Source: Gammaproteobacteria bacterium
Lineage (GTDB): Bacteria; Pseudomonadota; Gammaproteobacteria; Thiotrichales; Thiotrichaceae
Assembly: GCA_018822845.1 (NCBI GenBank)
Contig: JAHJJD010000052.1
Location: forward strand, 1-64,000
Direction: 5' to 3'
Length of the DNA stretch: 64,000 nt
This document shows positions 60,781-64,000 of the stretch, piece after piece; positions within the stretch are counted from its first letter, which is position 1, and each line of letters begins with the position of its first letter. Under the pieces are notes generated by a model, which saw only the letters and a list, made by a program, of their open reading frames with translations, had not been told where the DNA came from and made no database searches. The translations under genes were made by a program, and so were the position numbers.

Positions 60781-62967
60781 ATGGCAACCCGGGACGAACT
60801 CAAAGATCAGGCATCCAGCTGCACCGACGCAGCCTCTTGCGCAGCCCTCGCCAAACAGGCGCTAGCGGAACCCGCCGACCCCGACTACGCAAAAGAACTG
60901 CTGGAAAAGGGCGAATCCTATTGCTCCTTCCCTGACCATTACATCAGTGTTGCTGAAGGCTATGTGGCCGCAGGCGACAAGGACAAGGCCGCAGCACTGT
61001 ATGACGAAGCCGCTGGAGCCTGCTTTGAAGGCAGCGAAAAGGCTGCCGTCGGCTACAGCATCGCCCTGCACCTCGGCGACAAGGACAAGGGCCGCGCCCT
61101 GCTGGAAGAAGCTATTGGCGAAACTTCCAACACCAACGAACTGCTTTCCTACGCCTCCTACGTACAGGAAGCCCTGCAAGACAACGCGCTGGCCAACAAG
61201 CTGTTCGGCAAGGTTACAGGCAACTGCAAAACCATCGCCGATTACCAGAAACTGGCCGCAGGCATCAAAGCCGAAGGCAATGAAAATGCCGCGCGCATGA
61301 TCTTCAAAAAAGCCGAGCCTTCCAGCAACGACACCCAGGATGTGGTCGAATACGCTGCTGGCCTGAAGGCACTGTTCGGCGATGATGCCGCCATTGAAAG
61401 TACCTTGGGTGAAGCCGAAGGCGGCTGCATGTTCCCGGCGCAATTCGTTGCCCTCGCAGGTGGCTTCATGCAGCTGCTGGGTAATAAGGACAAGGCAGAG
61501 GAATTGCTGGAAAGCGGCAAGAACTTCGCCATGAGCGGGGAAGAAAACCTCGACCTCGCTACCGGCTACGCCAGCCTGCTAGGCGACCAGTCCACCGCTA
61601 CTGACATGTACAACATCGCCCTGAATGAATTCAGCAGCAAGGATGACCTGCTCAAACTGGCCAGCCAGGTCGCCGCCAACATGGATGACAAATCCATTGC
61701 AGGCAAGGCATACGACAAGCTTGCCAGCAAGCTCAGCACCCCGGCTGACCTCGCCATGCTGGCCAAAGCCGTCAACGACAGTCTTGGCGACAAGGATCGG
61801 GTCGCCAGCATTTACGCCGCAGCCGAAGGCAAGGCTACCAACGCCGCCGCACTGGTGACACTGGCAGCTGAAGTTACTGCCAACCTGCAAGACGCTGGCA
61901 AGGCCAATGGCCTGTACGCCAAAGCCGTGGATTCCTGCAAGGTCTTCACCGACAGCGTCAGCGTACTGGATGCGCTGGCAAAAACCACGCCGGATGCAGC
62001 CCTCGCCAGCAGCGCCCTGCAAAAAGCACTCGACCTGACCGAAACCAATGCGCAAGTGCTGGATGTCGCCCAGCGCGCCCACAAACTCGGCGACAGCGCT
62101 ACCATCACACAGGCACTCGACAAGGCAGAAGCCAATGTCAGCTCACTGGATGAAATGCGCAAGCTGGCCAATGCTTCCAGGCAACTGCTGGCGGATGATG
62201 CCGAGCGCAATACGCGCATTGCCGACAAACTCACCAAGCGTGAAGCCAGTCAGGCGCGTTACGTCGAATTCCAGAATCAGGAAAAGACCCTCACCCGCCC
62301 CAACCAGTTCATTGATCTGGCAGGTCAGGTGGTGTCAGAACTGGACGATACTTCCTACGCGACCCAGTTGCTGACCACTGCCGAAGAAAAGATGCAGGCC
62401 GCTGGCAGCTTCAGTTTCGCCACTTACCAGCCACTGATCCTCGCGGTTGGCAACCTGGTCAAGGACAAGGCATGGCTGGGCCGCCTGCTGGATCTGGCCG
62501 CAGCCAACAGCAACACCTTCGCGCAGGTGCGCAACCTCGGTGAAACCGTTTGCAAGCAGCTTGCTGACAGCAGCTTCGGCAAGCAATGGACACAAAAATT
62601 CTACGCCGACCAGCTCACCAAACTGGACAGCAGCAACGCCAGTACTTTCGAGTACAACAAGCTGGCGAAAGTGGTCAAGGAACACCTCGATGACGACGCC
62701 ACTGCCCAGCAGATTATGGACAAGGCTGAAGCCAAGGCAGAAAACCATTTCCACTTCGCTTATCTGGCCGAACTGGCGCAGAAATGGGGCGATGGTGGCA
62801 AGGCCGAAAGCCTCTACAGCAAGGCGGCTGCTGCCTGCACCAACACCAGCCAGTATCGTGAACTGGCTGACCTGATGCAGAAAGCAGGTGCTGGCGTCAA
62901 TGATGCCGTCAGCAGTGCGCTGAGTTCAGCCAAACAGCAGGCTTCCGGCAAAGGCCATTACTGGTAA
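60781..62967 (+). CDS. large alpha-solenoid repeat protein of unknown function
   Basis: 728 residues, almost entirely made of about twenty degenerate helix-pair repeats of 33-36 residues. Recurrent elements are LAxxVxxxLxDxxxAxxLYxKA and DLxxLAxxV (for example DLLKLASQVAANMDDKSIAGKAYDKL and ELLSYASYVQEALQDNALANKLF). There is no signal peptide or membrane helix. Ala, Lys and Asp are abundant, and cysteine recurs at repeat boundaries (SYC, GAC, GNC, GGC, DSC, AAC). A strong site GGAGACGGAG precedes the ATG, and a strong terminator follows. Both suggest a stand-alone, well-expressed gene. I do not recognise it; a scaffold or chaperone role is only a guess. Confidence 0.8.
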   Translation: MATRDELKDQASSCTDAASCAALAKQALAEPADPDYAKELLEKGESYCSFPDHYISVAEGYVAAGDKDKAAALYDEAAGACFEGSEKAAVGYSIALHLGDKDKGRALLEEAIGETSNTNELLSYASYVQEALQDNALANKLFGKVTGNCKTIADYQKLAAGIKAEGNENAARMIFKKAEPSSNDTQDVVEYAAGLKALFGDDAAIESTLGEAEGGCMFPAQFVALAGGFMQLLGNKDKAEELLESGKNFAMSGEENLDLATGYASLLGDQSTATDMYNIALNEFSSKDDLLKLASQVAANMDDKSIAGKAYDKLASKLSTPADLAMLAKAVNDSLGDKDRVASIYAAAEGKATNAAALVTLAAEVTANLQDAGKANGLYAKAVDSCKVFTDSVSVLDALAKTTPDAALASSALQKALDLTETNAQVLDVAQRAHKLGDSATITQALDKAEANVSSLDEMRKLANASRQLLADDAERNTRIADKLTKREASQARYVEFQNQEKTLTRPNQFIDLAGQVVSELDDTSYATQLLTTAEEKMQAAGSFSFATYQPLILAVGNLVKDKAWLGRLLDLAAANSNTFAQVRNLGETVCKQLADSSFGKQWTQKFYADQLTKLDSSNASTFEYNKLAKVVKEHLDDDATAQQIMDKAEAKAENHFHFAYLAELAQKWGDGGKAESLYSKAAAACTNTSQYRELADLMQKAGAGVNDAVSSALSSAKQQASGKGHYW

Positions 62968-62992
62968 GAATCTACCAGTATGGACAGGCTTG

Positions 62993-63022
62993 AAAGCCCC
63001 GTAGTGATACGGGGCTTTTTTT
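62993..63022 (+). terminator. intrinsic terminator after the solenoid gene
   Basis: AAAGCCCCGTA (62993-63003), loop GTGA and TACGGGGCTTT (63008-63018) are followed by a T-run. It begins 26 bases after the stop codon. Confidence 0.93.
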
Positions 63023-63101
63023 GGCCTTATGCACGGATAAACCATAATATCCAATATAATCCAGCAATGGTTTTGCGCACCCCGACCCATAGGCCAGACA
63101 C

Positions 63102-64000
63102 ATGACTGCAACGACTTTATCCCGGCAGCAATGCCCTACCAGCACCAATCTCCACCACCAGCATGATTTCGGTCAGGGTTACAAGCGCAGCGCGGAACGG
63201 CGTACCCTGCTGGTAACGCTGCTGACGATTGTCACCATGTTTGCGGAAGTGATTGGCGGGCTGATTACCGGTTCCATGGCCTTGCTGGCGGATGGTATCC
63301 ACATGGGTGGGCACGCCATTGCGCTGGGGCTGGCATTCATGGCGTATTACCTGGCACGGCGTTATGCCACTGACCGCCGTTTCACCCTGGGCAGTGGCAA
63401 GATCAACGATCTGGCAGCCTACACCAGCGCGCTGTTGCTGGGATTGAGCAGTGCCTGGCTGATTGTCGAATCCATCTCCAGACTGCTTTCCCTGCAACCA
63501 CTGTTACCAAAGGAAGCGATGGCAGTTGCTGTCGTCGGGCTGCTGGTCAACCTGCTGTCGGCATGGCTGCTGGCGGAGCATCATGACCACGGGCATGATC
63601 ACCACCATTCACATCATGATCACCACCATCACCACCACGACGATCATCATGCCCATTTACATGAACATCATGGGCATGACCACAACCTGCATGCTGCACT
63701 GATGCATGTGCTGGCCGATGCCGTCACCTCGGTCGCCGCCATCATCGGGCTGGCGGCTGCCTGGCTATGGGGCTGGAACTGGCTTGACCCGGTGATTGCG
63801 CTGGCTGCTTCGTTCGTCATCCTGCGTTGGGCATGGCAGTTGCTGCGACAAACCGGCTCCATCCTGCTGGATGCAGAAGGCCCTTCCGAATTGCGTCAAC
63901 AGATTCGCCAGCGACTGGAGAGCATTGCAGGTACCCAGGTAAAAGACCTGCACCTATGGTCGGTTGGGCAGGGTTCGTGGACACTGATGGCATCAGTTGT
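63102..64000 (+). CDS. dmeF: DmeF-type cation diffusion facilitator (3' end outside window)
   Basis: 299 residues are visible and the frame continues past the right edge. The N-terminal HHQHDFGQGYKRSAERRTLLV and the TM2 region GGLITGSMALLADGIHMGGHA contain the HxxxD-type metal site, and a second site is LMHVLADAVTSVAAI. A very His-rich cytoplasmic loop (63589-63690, over 20 His) lies between helices 4 and 5. This is the DmeF/CzcD pattern for export of Co, Ni or Zn. The ATG at 63102 is the first good start after the terminator at 63022; its ribosome site is weak. Confidence 0.9.
   Translation, partial: MTATTLSRQQCPTSTNLHHQHDFGQGYKRSAERRTLLVTLLTIVTMFAEVIGGLITGSMALLADGIHMGGHAIALGLAFMAYYLARRYATDRRFTLGSGKINDLAAYTSALLLGLSSAWLIVESISRLLSLQPLLPKEAMAVAVVGLLVNLLSAWLLAEHHDHGHDHHHSHHDHHHHHHDDHHAHLHEHHGHDHNLHAALMHVLADAVTSVAAIIGLAAAWLWGWNWLDPVIALAASFVILRWAWQLLRQTGSILLDAEGPSELRQQIRQRLESIAGTQVKDLHLWSVGQGSWTLMASV

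Noticed and set aside
63589-63690. Simple-sequence tract of CAT/CAC codons as a separate repeat element
   Set aside because: It is the His-rich metal-binding loop of the cation exporter, in frame and expected in this family.

Overview
The window looks like a chromosomal segment of a GC-rich gammaproteobacterium, probably a sulfur-oxidising member of the Thiotrichales (Thiothrix-like). This placement is inferred from gene content and protein style: an NnrS-type protein, ANR/FNR-like promoters, cysteine/methionine sulfur catabolism, a two-gene pqiA arrangement and many short palindromic repeats. No rRNA or other marker fixes the taxonomy. Nearly all the sequence is coding. I saw no tRNA, rRNA, CRISPR array, transposase or prophage.

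Layout. 1-6.2 kb: the end of an nnrS-like gene, an RND efflux pair and a two-domain thioredoxin-fold protein. 6.2-11.3 kb: a thiol and sulfur block with a multi-domain rhodanese, a cysteine dioxygenase, a methionine gamma-lyase and DsbD. 11.3-16.1 kb: a universal stress protein behind an FNR-type promoter, a YajR-type MFS transporter, SSB, an untranslated stretch between two terminators, and a FixL/FixJ-like two-component pair. 16.1-27 kb: an unknown acidic protein divergent from a SWIM-SNF2 helicase, Ung, the molybdate transporter modABC, a KamA-family radical SAM enzyme, CorA and a small membrane protein. 27-34.7 kb: AidB, another small membrane protein, a phospholipase D-VTT fusion with an EEP-family hydrolase, 6-phosphogluconolactonase and GlgC. 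34.9-38.6 kb: a three-gene cassette ending in a CHAT protease-STAND NTPase-TPR protein. 38.7-43.7 kb: gcvT-gcvH-gcvP behind a tandem glycine riboswitch. 55-64 kb: a small FNR-controlled protein, pqiA(two genes)-pqiB-pqiC, a GNAT-nitrilase fusion, a large alpha-solenoid protein and the start of a DmeF-type cation exporter.

The most notable system is 43.8-54.9 kb. Thirteen translationally coupled genes follow the order of the archaeal mbx/mbs operon (A B C D F G H H' M J K L N): MrpE, F, G, an MbhD-like subunit, MrpB, MrpC, two antiporter subunits, then NuoH-, NuoB-, NuoC-, NuoD- and NuoI-like subunits. Here H and H' are one 1044-residue protein. The NuoI-like ferredoxin is fused to a complete GltD/NfnL-type FAD-NAD(P)H oxidoreductase, and a rubrerythrin-like diiron protein is appended. 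The NuoB-like subunit has lost one of the tandem cysteines and the NuoD-like subunit lacks the NiFe ligands. It is therefore neither a hydrogenase nor an ordinary complex I. I infer an ion-pumping, NAD(P)H-linked redox complex, perhaps acting on sulfane sulfur.

A second theme is invasion by short palindromic repeats. They sit between genes, inside gcvP (twice, in frame) and the CHAT gene, at the 3' end of modA, and inside the second aptamer of the glycine riboswitch.
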